From positions 3,348,001 through 3,412,000 of the forward strand of contig NZ_CP085840.1 in the NCBI RefSeq assembly GCF_020715685.1: a stretch of DNA of 64,000 bases. Direction: 5' to 3'. Under the pieces are notes generated by a model. That model was not told where the DNA came from and ran no database searches. It saw nothing but the letters and a program-made list of their open reading frames with translations. This DNA comes from Dermatobacter hominis. Its GTDB lineage: Bacteria > Actinomycetota > Acidimicrobiia > Acidimicrobiales > Microtrichaceae. Made by a program: the position numbers and the translations under genes. Positions within the stretch are counted from its first letter, which is position 1, and each line of letters opens with the position of its first letter. Positions 8,287 through 17,480 of the stretch are shown here, one piece after another.

Positions 8287-9069
8287 TCAGCGGGCGCCGG
8301 GCCAGTCCTCGGCCCGGACCCTCGCCTCGGTGCCGCCGTCGACCGTGATGAACGAGCCGACGAAGAACCCGGCGTCGGGCGACAGCAGGAACGCCAGCAG
8401 GGCCGCGAGCTCCTCGGCGCGACCCGGGCGTCCGATCGGAATCGGGTACGTGTCGCCCAGGGACGACACGAAGTCCCACGTGCCCGCGGTCATGGCCGTG
8501 TCGACGAACCCGGGCGCGATCGCGTTGAGCCTGATCCCGGCGCCGATCCACTCGTCGGTCGTGGCGTGCCGCCGCACCCATCGCCCGAGCGCGAGCTTCG
8601 ACACGGGGTACGCCGTGATGGCGTCCTCGCCCACCGCCCGGACCGCCGCGTCCTCGTCGCCGGCGAGCAGCACGTCGGCCAGCTCGGGCGGGACGCCGGG
8701 CTGGGTCGTCGTCGAGTTCGACGAGATGGCGACCGCCGAAGGATCGGACCCGCGGGCGAGCAGCGGGCGGAGGAGCTCGAGCGTGGCCACGGCGCCGAAG
8801 TGGTTCGTGCGCACGGTGCGCTCGGCGAGCGCACCGTCCATCGACTGCATGCCGGCGCCGGCCACGAGCCCGTCGATCGCGCCGCCGGACAGCTCGGCGA
8901 CCCGATCCGCCATCAGCACCCGGCCCTCGACGGTCGCCAGGTCGGCCTCGACGGTCACGCCGGTGCCGGGGAGGTCGACGCCGATGACGGTCGTGCCCTC
9001 GCCCTCGAGCCGGGCACGCAGGGCTGCGCCCATGCCGCTGGCCGCACCGGTGATCACCACGATCGTCAT
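8287..9069 (-). CDS. Short-chain dehydrogenase/reductase (SDR)
   Basis: 260-residue classical SDR, NAD(P)-dependent oxidoreductase. Cofactor motif VITGAASGMG is at the N-terminus, followed by an acidic VDLP that favours NAD(H). Catalytic residues are in AYPVSKLAL (Tyr-x3-Lys), with a preceding SSNSTTT strand supplying Ser. The C-terminal FVGSFITVDGGTEA is the usual substrate-loop and dimer region. Resembles 3-alpha-(hydroxysteroid) dehydrogenase-like SDRs (the long insertion between the Ser strand and Tyr is typical of them), but the substrate is unproven. Runs in the same direction as the amidohydrolase downstream. Confidence 0.9.
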   Translation of the reverse strand: MTIVVITGAASGMGAALRARLEGEGTTVIGVDLPGTGVTVEADLATVEGRVLMADRVAELSGGAIDGLVAGAGMQSMDGALAERTVRTNHFGAVATLELLRPLLARGSDPSAVAISSNSTTTQPGVPPELADVLLAGDEDAAVRAVGEDAITAYPVSKLALGRWVRRHATTDEWIGAGIRLNAIAPGFVDTAMTAGTWDFVSSLGDTYPIPIGRPGRAEELAALLAFLLSPDAGFFVGSFITVDGGTEARVRAEDWPGAR

Positions 9070-9138
9070 GGGCGGCGACAGTAGGCCGGAGCGGGCAAGG
9101 CCGCTGCGTCGGTCGTGACCGACCTCGGCGGATCCGGC

Positions 9139-10764
9139 TCAGCGCCAGCCGGCGCGCTTCATGAGCTTCAGCGCGGTCGTCATGACCGCGGAGAAGCCGT
9201 CGTCACCCAGCTGGCGCAGCGGCGGCGCGAGGTTCATCAGCCGCTGGCGGGCGATGGTCTGCGACTCCGTGAACTTGGTGATGCCGACCGCGCCGTGGCG
9301 GCGGCCGAGACCCGAGTCGCCCATGCCGCCCATCGGCGCGTCGATGCTGCCCCACGCGGCGGCGTAGGCCTCGTTGACGTTGACCGTGCCCGCCTTCAGC
9401 CGCGAGGCCACCTCTCGTCCGCGGCGGGGCGATCGGCTCCACACGCTGGCGTTCAGCCCGTACCGGGTGTCGTTGGCCAGGTGCACGGCCTCGTCGTCGG
9501 TCGAGAAGCGGTAGATCGACACGAGCGGGCCGAACGTCTCCTCGGCGAAGCACGTCATCTCGGGCGTCACGCCGGCGAGCACGGTCGGCTCGAAGAAGAA
9601 GGGCCCGAGGTCGGGGCGGGCCGCGCCGCCGGCCAGGACGGTGGCGCCCTTGCCCACCGCGTCCTGGACGTGGGAGGACGTCACCTCGAGCTGCTCGGTC
9701 GAGGTCAGCGTGCCCATCTGCGTGGAGAAGTCGTACGCCGGGCCGGTGACCATCGCGTCCACCGCCTCGACGAACGCCGGCACGAAGCGGTCGTACACCG
9801 CGTCGGCGACGTACATGCGCTCGATCGAGATGCAGAGCTGGCCGCTCGACGAGAAGCAGGCCCGGACCGCGCCCTCGACGGCGCGGTCGAGGTCGGCGTC
9901 GTCGAGGACGACCATGGCGTTCTTGCCGCCGAGCTCGAGCGAGCAGTCGATCAGCCGCTCGCCGGCCTCCCGGGCGATCGTGCGGCCCGACGCCGTGGAT
10001 CCCGTGAACATCACGTAGTCCGCGATGTCGAGCAGCGGCGTGCCGATCGCGGACCCACGGCCGAGGACGATCTGCCACAAGTCCCCGGGCAGTCCGGCGC
10101 GGTGGGCGAGCTCGAGCGCGAACAGCGCGGTGAGCGCGGTCTGGTTGTCGGCCTTCTGGACGACGGCGTTGCCGGCCAGGAGCGCCGGGATCGTGTCGCC
10201 CGCTCCGAGGCTGAGCGGGTAGTTCCACGGCGAGATGATCGTGACGATCCCTCGTGGGTGGCGCAGCTCGTGCACGTCGGTGAGACCGGGGATGAGCCCG
10301 GTGCGTCGCTTGGATGCCAGCGCCGAGGCCGCCGTCCGCGCGTAGTAGCGGCTCGTGTTGGCGATGTCGCCGACCTCGAGGAACGCGTCGCGGCGCGCCT
10401 TGCCGTTCTCGGCCTGGATCAGGTCCATGAGCGTGTCGCGGTGGTCGAGCACCAGGTCGTGGAAGCGCAGGAAGATCCCGGCGCGGTCCTCGATGCTGGT
10501 CGCCGCCCAGGCCACCTGCGCGGCGTGGGCGCGCTCGGCGGCGGCCAGCACGTCGCCGGGCGTGCACTGGGGGAGCTCGGCGACCGGCTCACCTGTGAAC
10601 GGCGCGTGGGACGTGACCGAGGGAGCGTCGCCCGACGACGGCACGAGCGAGGTCAGCCGCTTGCGCAGGAGGTCGTTGAGGCTGGCGGGCAGCCCGGTGC
10701 CGGCGGGGGCCCGCTCGGCCTGCTGGGAGGGTCCGGTCGGTGCCGCGTCGGCCGTGGTGCTCAT
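9139..10764 (-). CDS. gabD2: Succinate-semialdehyde dehydrogenase, GabD2-like aldehyde dehydrogenase
   Basis: Oxidises succinate semialdehyde (or another aldehyde) to the acid with NAD(P)+. The 541-residue sequence has ISPWNYPLSL, the catalytic Glu in LELGGKN and the catalytic Cys in FSSSGQLCIS. The motifs VNEAYAAAWGSIDAPMGGMGDSG and the RRHGAVGITKFTESQTIA tail match, as I recall it, the actinobacterial GabD2 group. It is about 20 residues longer than usual owing to a polar N-terminal extension. GabD2 enzymes have been linked to alternative routes through the TCA cycle around 2-oxoglutarate, which is noteworthy with korAB 10 kb away. Transcribed alone; 96 bases separate it from the next gene's stop. 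Confidence 0.88.
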   Translation of the reverse strand: MSTTADAAPTGPSQQAERAPAGTGLPASLNDLLRKRLTSLVPSSGDAPSVTSHAPFTGEPVAELPQCTPGDVLAAAERAHAAQVAWAATSIEDRAGIFLRFHDLVLDHRDTLMDLIQAENGKARRDAFLEVGDIANTSRYYARTAASALASKRRTGLIPGLTDVHELRHPRGIVTIISPWNYPLSLGAGDTIPALLAGNAVVQKADNQTALTALFALELAHRAGLPGDLWQIVLGRGSAIGTPLLDIADYVMFTGSTASGRTIAREAGERLIDCSLELGGKNAMVVLDDADLDRAVEGAVRACFSSSGQLCISIERMYVADAVYDRFVPAFVEAVDAMVTGPAYDFSTQMGTLTSTEQLEVTSSHVQDAVGKGATVLAGGAARPDLGPFFFEPTVLAGVTPEMTCFAEETFGPLVSIYRFSTDDEAVHLANDTRYGLNASVWSRSPRRGREVASRLKAGTVNVNEAYAAAWGSIDAPMGGMGDSGLGRRHGAVGITKFTESQTIARQRLMNLAPPLRQLGDDGFSAVMTTALKLMKRAGWR

Positions 10765-10860
10765 GGCCCGAACGCTACGCCCGGCCGTGGCGGTCGGCGA
10801 GGTCGCCGCCGGCTGCGCTCGGGGCCCGGCGACGGCGGGGGCGCGCCGCGGGACCGGTCG

Positions 10861-12051
10861 CTACGCCGCCGAGGCCGCGAGGTCGTGCAGCAGCCGGGCC
10901 ACGGTCACGATCCCGACGTAGCGGCCGGCGTCGTCGGTGACGACGGTCGGCGTCGAGGTGTCGAGCGGCAGGCGGGTGGTGATGCGCGCCGCCAGCTCCG
11001 CAGGGGTGGTGCGCACGTTGGCGCGGGTCACCTCGAGCACGGTCCCGGTCATGGCCGACTCGGGCGTGAGCAGCCCGATCGGTCGGCGGCCGTCGTCCAC
11101 GACGACCACCATGTCGAACTCCGGGTGCTCCGCCAGGTAGGCGCGCTCCGCGCCGCTCGGCACCGAGGCCAGCGGGGTGACGAGCCGGTGGAGGCCGGCG
11201 GCGGTCCGGTCGCTATCGACGACGACCCGGCTCTCGGGGTCGAGCCCGGTCCACGGCGCAGCCGGCCGCCCGTAGAACCAGCCCTGCGCCAGCGGGATCT
11301 CGAGCTGGTGCACCCGCTGCGCCTCCTGTCGTGTCTCGACGCCCTCGGCGAGGAGCCACGCGTCGATCCGGTTCGAGAACGTGCCGAGCATCTCCGCGAG
11401 CGCCGCCTTCGCCTCGTCGACGTGGATGTCCTCGACCAGGGACCGGTCGAGCTTCAGGATCGACGGCCGGAGCAGCAGGATCTGCTGCAGCCCCGAGTAG
11501 CCGGAGCCGGCGTCGTCGATGGCGATCAGCGCACCGGCGGCGCGATAGCCCTCGATCGCCACCGCGAGCCGCTCGGGGTCGCTCGGCGGTCGGTGCTCGG
11601 TGATCTCGATCACCACGCCGCCCAGGTCCGCTCCGTGCAGCACCCCCGACACCCCGGGGTCCACGAGCGAGTCGGGCTCGAGGTTCACCGTCAGGAAGCA
11701 GTTGGGCGGCAGATCCGGTCGGTGCGACAGCAGCGATCGCAGCGTCGCCCGCTCGAGCGGTGCCACCAGGTCGCGCCGCGCCGCCGCCGCGAACCAGTGG
11801 TCGGGCGACAGCGACCGCACGGCGTCGAAGCGGGTCAGGCCCTCGTAGCCGCACACGACGTGGCGGTGGACGTCGACGATGGGTTGGAACACGCTGCGCA
11901 CGCCGTCGCCGCGGATCGCGGCGTGCAGCAGCTCGTCCCACTGGGGCGCTGCCGGGTCGCGGAGGCGATCGGCGGCTGCAGCGGCGCCGCCGTCGAGCGG
12001 CGACGGGTGCGCCGACGGGCCGGGGGCGGCCGACGGCGGCGGTGCGGTCAC
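10861..12051 (-). CDS. EAL-domain c-di-GMP phosphodiesterase with C-terminal CBS pair
   Basis: Hydrolyses cyclic di-GMP to pGpG. The EAL signature reads YEGLTR, keeping the metal-binding Glu. Other active-site elements are intact: Asn in LTVNLEP, Glu in EITEH, the DDAGSGYSGL loop, Lys in LKLD, Glu in AEGVET and Gln in LAQGWFYGRP. Beyond about residue 270, two CBS-like units (FDMVVVVDDGRRPIGLLT and TPTVVTDDAGRYVGIVT) suggest regulation by adenine nucleotides. The 396-residue protein has no membrane segment. GTG start at 12051 lies only 17 bases past the DUF1059 stop, so the two may be cotranscribed. It pairs logically with the GGDEF protein at 55241. Confidence 0.9.
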   Translation of the reverse strand: MTAPPPSAAPGPSAHPSPLDGGAAAAADRLRDPAAPQWDELLHAAIRGDGVRSVFQPIVDVHRHVVCGYEGLTRFDAVRSLSPDHWFAAAARRDLVAPLERATLRSLLSHRPDLPPNCFLTVNLEPDSLVDPGVSGVLHGADLGGVVIEITEHRPPSDPERLAVAIEGYRAAGALIAIDDAGSGYSGLQQILLLRPSILKLDRSLVEDIHVDEAKAALAEMLGTFSNRIDAWLLAEGVETRQEAQRVHQLEIPLAQGWFYGRPAAPWTGLDPESRVVVDSDRTAAGLHRLVTPLASVPSGAERAYLAEHPEFDMVVVVDDGRRPIGLLTPESAMTGTVLEVTRANVRTTPAELAARITTRLPLDTSTPTVVTDDAGRYVGIVTVARLLHDLAASAA

Positions 12052-12068
12052 GCGGTGGGCTCGGTCGC

Positions 12069-12245
12069 TCAGACGAGCTCGACGATGCGGGCCTGCACGG
12101 CCGTGACCAGCTCGTCGGAGATCTCGGTGATGCCGTGGTCGGCCACGGCGTGGGCGCCGACCAGGCCGAGGATCTCGTCCTCGGTCTCGCAGGTGAAGGT
12201 GGCGTCGCAGCCGGGGACCACGTCGCCGCAGGCGAACTGCTTCAT
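12069..12245 (-). CDS. DUF1059 domain protein
   Basis: 58-residue protein matching DUF1059 along its whole length: it starts MKQFACGDVVPGCDATF and ends with an Asp/Glu-rich helix. Two cysteines and conserved His residues (GAHAVADHGI) suggest metal binding, but the function is unknown. An in-frame ATG lies four codons upstream; the MKQF start was chosen because it is the family start and has GGAG seven bases ahead. The 214 bases upstream, shared with the divergent hydrolase, show no further gene. Confidence 0.85.
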   Translation of the reverse strand: MKQFACGDVVPGCDATFTCETEDEILGLVGAHAVADHGITEISDELVTAVQARIVELV

Positions 12246-12459
12246 CTCTTGCTCCATCTGTCGTCCGCTCCCCAGGTGGGAGCACCGACACGGCCATCGT
12301 CGGCCCCCGGGCCTCGCTTGAAATTGACGAGCCGTTCGGCCCGGGTGGACTTGCCGACACCCTGAGGCCGCACCGGCGCCCGCCCCCGACCCGGGCCCCA
12401 CCGACGCCACGCGGCACCGACGGGAGGAGGTGCCGACCGAGCCGCGGCAGACTGGAGCG

Positions 12460-13797
12460 ATGGACACCGCCCCCGCGTCCGGCTGGGCCTACCTCGGCGT
12501 CTCGGTCAACAACGCCGTGTACACGCTCAACGCCTTCCGTCCGAACCGCCGGAACAAGCTGCTCTTCGGCTGGAGCTTCTTCGCCAGCTGGATCACGATC
12601 GAGCTCGCCCCGTACCTGCTCGTGCTCCAGATGCTGACCACCGCGCTGTTCATCCGCAAGGGCGCGCTGCGCACGACGCCCGGCAAGGTCGGCATGGTGC
12701 TGACGCTCGGGTCGTGGGCCGGGATGGCCGCGACCATCCGCCAGAGCTACGCCGCCCGCCAGGAGGTCCGCGACGCGCTGCGGGACCTCGCCGAGGTCGA
12801 CCCGTCGGATCCGCTGCCGATCCGGTGGGAACGTCGGATCCAGTTCGCGAGGGCGGGTGGCAGGGCCCTCCGCATGGACATCGTCCGCCCTGACGTCGCC
12901 GACGTCCCCGGGCAGCCACGGCCCGCGCTGGTGCAGGTCCACGGCGGCGGCTGGGTGCTCGGGTTCAAGGACCGGCAGGGCCAGCTGCTGATGCGACAGA
13001 TGGCGAGCAAGGGCTGGGTCTGCTGCAACGTCGACTACCGGCTGAGCCCGGCCGCCACCTTCCCCGACCACCTGGTGGACGTGAAGCGGGCGATCGCCTG
13101 GGTGCGCGAGCACGCCGAGGAGCTCGGTGTCGACCCCGCCTTCATCGCCATCACGGGCGGGTCCGCGGGTGGCCACCTGACCGCACTCGCCGCGCTCACC
13201 GCCAACCAGGAGCGGTTCCAGCCCGGCTTCGAGCGGGCCGACACGTCGGTCGCGGCGGCGGTGCCGTTCTACGGCGTCTTCGACTTCACCAACCGCAACG
13301 GCGTCTGGCCGCCCGACACCCAGCGGCAGTTCCTCGGCCCGTGGGTGATGAAGAGCGATCCCGACGAGGCAGCGGAGCAGTGGGAGGCGGCCTCGCCGAT
13401 CGACCAGGTCCACGGCGCGGCCCCGCCGTTCTTCGTGATCCACGGCGACAAGGACGTGCTCGCCCCGGTCGAGGACGCCCGCACGTTCGTCGAGGAGCTC
13501 CGGGCCGTCTCCACCCAGCCCGTGTACTACCTCGAGCTCAAGGGCGCGCAGCATGCGTTCGAGACCTTCACGTCGGTCCGGGCCAACGCGGTGGTCGACT
13601 CGGCGGCACGGTTCCTCCAGGCCGTGTTCGACGCCTACCTCACCGGCCCCGAGGCCGAGGCCACGCCCGCCGAGGTCGTGGAGGCGGTCGAGGGCCGACT
13701 CGGCTCCGACCTGGCCGACGAGGCCGCCGATCCGACGGCGCCGTCCGCCGACGACGCGGATCCGGACCCGGCCGCCGACGCCCCCGCGCCCGTCTGA
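12460..13797 (+). CDS. Membrane-associated alpha/beta hydrolase, HSL/lipase family
   Basis: Esterase of the hormone-sensitive-lipase group, 445 residues. The first 100 residues contain hydrophobic stretches (LLFGWSFFASWITIELAPYLL and a second at about 65-85) that probably anchor it in the membrane. The oxyanion loop HGGGW, nucleophile elbow GGSAGG, acid in HGDKDVLAP and His in GAQHAFE complete the catalytic machinery. The C-terminal 50 residues are Ala/Asp/Pro-rich and look disordered. This N-anchored arrangement resembles mycobacterial lipases LipH/LipC-type proteins in general layout; substrate is unknown. ATG start with GGAG ahead was preferred over a GTG 30 bases upstream. Confidence 0.88.
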   Translation: MDTAPASGWAYLGVSVNNAVYTLNAFRPNRRNKLLFGWSFFASWITIELAPYLLVLQMLTTALFIRKGALRTTPGKVGMVLTLGSWAGMAATIRQSYAARQEVRDALRDLAEVDPSDPLPIRWERRIQFARAGGRALRMDIVRPDVADVPGQPRPALVQVHGGGWVLGFKDRQGQLLMRQMASKGWVCCNVDYRLSPAATFPDHLVDVKRAIAWVREHAEELGVDPAFIAITGGSAGGHLTALAALTANQERFQPGFERADTSVAAAVPFYGVFDFTNRNGVWPPDTQRQFLGPWVMKSDPDEAAEQWEAASPIDQVHGAAPPFFVIHGDKDVLAPVEDARTFVEELRAVSTQPVYYLELKGAQHAFETFTSVRANAVVDSAARFLQAVFDAYLTGPEAEATPAEVVEAVEGRLGSDLADEAADPTAPSADDADPDPAADAPAPV

Positions 13798-13850
13798 ACC
13801 CGGTACGGGAAGCGCGCCTCGCGGACGCCGCACGGGAGTAGGAATGTGGG

Positions 13851-14759
13851 GTGGCCGACGCCGTCGTCACCCGGGGCCTGACCAAGCGGTACGGGTCCAC
13901 CACCGCGCTCGACGGGCTCGACCTGACGATCGAGCAGGGTGAGGTCTTCGGCTACCTGGGCCCGAACGGCGCCGGGAAGTCGACGACGATCGACCTGCTG
14001 CTGGGGTTCCTCCGCCCGACGTCGGGGTCGGCCCAGGTGCTCGGGCTGGACGTGCGCAGGGACGCGGCGTCGCTGCACCGGCGGCTCGCCTACGTCCCGA
14101 GCGTGGCGGACCTGTGGCCGGGCCTGACCGGCGAGGAGACGATGCGGCTGCTCGGCAACCTGCACGGGTCGGTCGACGCGGCGTACCGCGACGAGCTCGT
14201 CGCCCGCTTCGAGCTCGACGTGCACAAGAAGAACCGGGCCTACAGCCACGGCAACCGCCAGAAGGTCGCGCTCGTCGCCGGGTTCGCCTCCCGGGCCGAC
14301 CTGCTGCTGCTCGACGAGCCCACCACGGGTCTCGACCCGCTCATGGAGCAGCAGTTCCGACGCTGCGTGCACGAGGCGCGCGACCGCGGCCAGACGGTGC
14401 TGCTCAGCTCGCACATCCTCAGCGAGGTCGAGGCGACCTGCGACCGGGTCGGCATGCTGCGTGCCGGCCGTCTCGTCGACGTCGGCCGGCTCGACGACCT
14501 GCGCGGCCTCGCGGCGGTGCGCGTGCACGCCCACGTCACCCGCGATCTGCCGGACCTGGCGGCGGTCCCCGGCGTCGCCAACCTCGTGGTCAGCTCGCCC
14601 GACGGCGCGTCGGGCGGCACCGACCTCGAGTGCGACGTCACCGGCGACATCGGTCCGCTGGTCGGCGCGCTCGCGGCTGCGGGCGTCGAGCGGCTCACGA
14701 CGCGGGAGCCGTCGCTCGAGGAGCTCTTCATCAGCCAGTACGGCGACGCCCCGACGTGA
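13851..14759 (+). CDS. ABC transporter ATP-binding protein
   Basis: ATPase subunit of an exporter, 302 residues. Walker A is GPNGAGKST, Q-loop region lies in AYVPSVADLWP and Walker B is LLLLDEPTTGLDP followed by the switch His in SSHILSE. The signature motif reads YSHGNRQK rather than LSGGQ, a variant seen in DrrA-like and other drug-export ATPases. Residues 225-300 form an accessory domain typical of DrrA/BcrA-type proteins, ending in EPSLEELFISQYG. The downstream permease overlaps by four bases (GTGA), so the two genes encode one complex. Confidence 0.92.
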   Translation: MADAVVTRGLTKRYGSTTALDGLDLTIEQGEVFGYLGPNGAGKSTTIDLLLGFLRPTSGSAQVLGLDVRRDAASLHRRLAYVPSVADLWPGLTGEETMRLLGNLHGSVDAAYRDELVARFELDVHKKNRAYSHGNRQKVALVAGFASRADLLLLDEPTTGLDPLMEQQFRRCVHEARDRGQTVLLSSHILSEVEATCDRVGMLRAGRLVDVGRLDDLRGLAAVRVHAHVTRDLPDLAAVPGVANLVVSSPDGASGGTDLECDVTGDIGPLVGALAAAGVERLTTREPSLEELFISQYGDAPT

Positions 14760-16441
14760 CCGTCGCCGCCCCCCACGCCGCCGACGGGGCGGGCTCGGCC
14801 GCCGGGCCGATGGGCGGCGGGGCGGACGTGACGTCGCACCGACCCGAGCTCGCGATCGGGCGACGGGCCCTCCGCGCCACGTGGGTCGGCGCCGTCGCGG
14901 TGGCGGTCGGGTGCGGGCTGACCGTCGCCTCGACCGCGGTCACCTACGTCTCGTCGTTCCCGACCGAGGCGTCGCGCCGGCAGCTGGCGCAGCTCACCGC
15001 GTCGAGCGGCGGGCTCTCGGTGCTGCTCGGGCCGATCGGCGACATCGACACGGTCGGGGGCTACACCTTCTACAAGGGCTACGTCTTCCTCACGTCGATC
15101 GCAGCGGTGTGGGCCGTGCTGATCACGACGAGGGCGTTGCGCGGCGAGGAGGACGCCGGCCGCTGGCAGCTCCTGCTCTCGGGCGCGACCCGCCCCTCCC
15201 GGGCCACGGGTGCGGTGCTCGCCGGCCTCGGCGGCTCGGTCGGGCTCGTGGTGGTCGGGGTGTTCGCCGGCACCGCGATGGCCGGGCTGGACCCCGACGT
15301 CGGCTTCTCGGCGTGGGACGCGGTCGTCCACGCCCTCGCGATCGGGCTCGTCCCCGCCGTGTTCGTCGGGGTCGCCGCGGTCGCGTCGCAGGTCGGCCGC
15401 ACGCGCCGGCTGGCCACCGGCCTCGGCATGGGCGTGTTCGCGGTCGCGTTCGTGCTGCGGATGGTCGGGGATGCGGGCCCCGACACCCGGTGGGTCCGCT
15501 GGGCCACGCCGCTCGGCTGGAGCGAGCTCGTCGCGCCGCTCACCTCGAACGACCTCGTCCCGCTCGTGCCGGCGGCGGCCGCGACGCTCCTGCTCGTCGG
15601 TGTCGCCGTGGCGGTGGCCGGCCGTCGCGACGTCGGGGACGGGGTGCTGCGCTCCCGGGATGTGGCCGCCGCTCGCGATCGCGGACTCGGCTCGTCGACC
15701 GCGCTCGCCCTGCGGCTCGAGACCGGCGTGCTCGTCGCGTGGCTCGTCGGTGCGGTCGCGATGGGGCTGGCGTTCGGCGCCATCGCCCACATGACCGTCG
15801 AGGGCCTGCCCGAGGGCACCCGCGACGTCATCGACTCCTTCGGGGTGCGGGGCACGTTCGTCGAGCAGTACTTCGGGCTCGTGCTGCTGTTCGTCGCGGC
15901 CGTGCTCGCGCTGCTGCCGGCCGGGCAGATCGGCGCCGCTGCGTCCGAGGAGCTCGACGGCCGGCTCCGGCTGGTGCTCGCCGGGCCGACCGGCAGGGCG
16001 ACCTGGCTGGCCGGGCGGCTGGTGATCGCCGCCCTCGCCCTCGCCCTCGCCGCGCTCACCTCCGGCGCCGCGATGTGGGCGGGCGCCGCCTCGCAGGGCG
16101 TGGACGACGTGTCGCTGCCGACCCTGCTCGGGGCGGGGCTCGTCGTGGTCCCCGTCTGCCTCGTGGCCCTGGGCATCGGCGCGATCGTGCTGGCGCTCGC
16201 CCCGCGGTGGGCGGCCGCCTCTGTCTACGTCGTCGTGGGCTGGTCGTTGGTCGTCGACCTGGTGGCCTCGCTGGTCGACGGGCTGCGGTGGACCGAGTCG
16301 CTCGGGCTCTTCGACCACCTCGCCCTCGTGCCGGCGCAGCCGGTCGACCGGACGACGGTCGCGATCACGCTCGCCGTCGGCGTCGGCCTGTGCGGGGCTG
16401 CGGTGGGCGTGTTCGCCCGCCGCGACCTCCACGCTGCGTGA
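14756..16441 (+). CDS. ABC-2 type exporter permease, large (polyketide-antibiotic exporter-like)
   Basis: 561-residue polytopic membrane protein with about twelve hydrophobic segments in two six-helix halves, for example ATWVGAVAVAVGCGLTVAS near the N-terminus and VAITLAVGVGLCGAAVGVF at the C-terminus. The loop after helix two, TTRALRGEEDAGRWQLLLSG, is repeated in the second half as [16 protein letters not shown]; this ExxG(R/T) coupling-loop duplication shows a fused dimer of an ABC-2 permease. Translation is coupled to the ATPase upstream. The group is often annotated as exporter of polyketide antibiotics; the real cargo is unknown. Ends four bases before the convergent surE stop. Confidence 0.88.
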   Translation: MTVAAPHAADGAGSAAGPMGGGADVTSHRPELAIGRRALRATWVGAVAVAVGCGLTVASTAVTYVSSFPTEASRRQLAQLTASSGGLSVLLGPIGDIDTVGGYTFYKGYVFLTSIAAVWAVLITTRALRGEEDAGRWQLLLSGATRPSRATGAVLAGLGGSVGLVVVGVFAGTAMAGLDPDVGFSAWDAVVHALAIGLVPAVFVGVAAVASQVGRTRRLATGLGMGVFAVAFVLRMVGDAGPDTRWVRWATPLGWSELVAPLTSNDLVPLVPAAAATLLLVGVAVAVAGRRDVGDGVLRSRDVAAARDRGLGSSTALALRLETGVLVAWLVGAVAMGLAFGAIAHMTVEGLPEGTRDVIDSFGVRGTFVEQYFGLVLLFVAAVLALLPAGQIGAAASEELDGRLRLVLAGPTGRATWLAGRLVIAALALALAALTSGAAMWAGAASQGVDDVSLPTLLGAGLVVVPVCLVALGIGAIVLALAPRWAAASVYVVVGWSLVVDLVASLVDGLRWTESLGLFDHLALVPAQPVDRTTVAITLAVGVGLCGAAVGVFARRDLHAA

Positions 16442-16445
16442 CCGG

Positions 16446-17342
16446 TCAGAGGAAGGCGTCGCCCAGGTTCGGGCGGATCAGCGTGCTGGTGAGGGACCCG
16501 CCCGGGACGCGGTGGACCTCGTGCAGCTCGGCGCCCGGCACGAGGTGCACCTCGACCTGCGCCGAGTCGATGTCGTCCACCGGTCCCTCGGGCACGACGG
16601 GCCACGACTCGGCGATGCCGACCAGCGCGGTGAGCGACGCCCAGCCACGGTCCAGCGCGCCCTGGTCCGTGTCCTCCGGCGGCTCGTAGCCCGTCGGCGT
16701 GAGCTCCCACTGGAGCGACTCGCCCTCGTTCGCGGTGATCGTGGCCCTGACGGCGCCGAACGGCGCGAGGTGCGTCCAGCGGACGCCCAGCACCTGGCTG
16801 CGGTCGCGGGCGGGGACGTTGAGGTTGAGCACGCTGCCCACCGGGGCGTCGATCACGAGCGGCAGCGTCTCGAGCGCGACCTGCGCGGCGGTGTCCCAGC
16901 GCCACGTCCCGCCGCCGCCGAGCGAGCCGGAGCCCGCGTCGACGCTCACGGCGAGCCCGGAGATGCCGAAGTTCTGGCCGGCCAGGGCCGCGCCCACCGT
17001 GCCGGAGTGCAGCACGGCCCGGCCGGTGTTGGCGCCGGCGTTCACGCCGGACACGACGAGGTCCGGCAGGTCGCCGAACGCACCGAGGCGCCCCGCCACC
17101 AGGCACAGCGCCGGCGGCCCGTCGAGCGCCCAGGCCTCGATGTCGGGGGCGCCCGGGATCTCGGCCCGCGACAGCGCGAGCGCGGCGTCGGGCCGGAGGT
17201 TGCCGAGCGCGGCGCCGGCGCCGCTCCAGTCGGTCGCCGGGGCGACGACCAGGACCTCGTGCTCGGTGGTCGCCAGGGCCCGGGCCAGCTCGTGGATGCC
17301 CTCGCTGTCGATGCCGTCGTCGTTCGTCACCAGGATCTTCAT
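16446..17342 (-). CDS. surE: 5'/3'-nucleotidase SurE
   Basis: Metal-dependent phosphatase acting on nucleoside monophosphates. The N-terminus MKILVTNDDGIDSEGI has the two metal Asp residues (8 and 9), with further ligands in APATDWSGAG and in the VSGVNAGANTG loop, where Asn replaces or accompanies the usual NxGxN pattern. At 298 residues it is somewhat longer than E. coli SurE (about 250). An isolated gene in this orientation, with its ATG about 140 bases from the divergent VOC gene. Confidence 0.9.
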   Translation of the reverse strand: MKILVTNDDGIDSEGIHELARALATTEHEVLVVAPATDWSGAGAALGNLRPDAALALSRAEIPGAPDIEAWALDGPPALCLVAGRLGAFGDLPDLVVSGVNAGANTGRAVLHSGTVGAALAGQNFGISGLAVSVDAGSGSLGGGGTWRWDTAAQVALETLPLVIDAPVGSVLNLNVPARDRSQVLGVRWTHLAPFGAVRATITANEGESLQWELTPTGYEPPEDTDQGALDRGWASLTALVGIAESWPVVPEGPVDDIDSAQVEVHLVPGAELHEVHRVPGGSLTSTLIRPNLGDAFL

Positions 17343-17480
17343 CGCCGCCGACGGTACCGGTCGCTCGTGAACGCCACCCGACGCCGGGGTGGCCCACGGG
17401 TGTCGCGGCGGCCGCGATGACTTCAGGAGCGCTGCGGCGTCGGATCTGCTGACATCGACACGACGCCAGGAGGACCTGCC

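Noticed and set aside
9115-12321. Very long plus-strand open frame antisense to the ALDH and EAL genes
   Set aside because: High GC content keeps such frames open. The minus strand has clear ALDH, EAL and CBS motifs; the antisense translation is Arg/His-rich with no motif.
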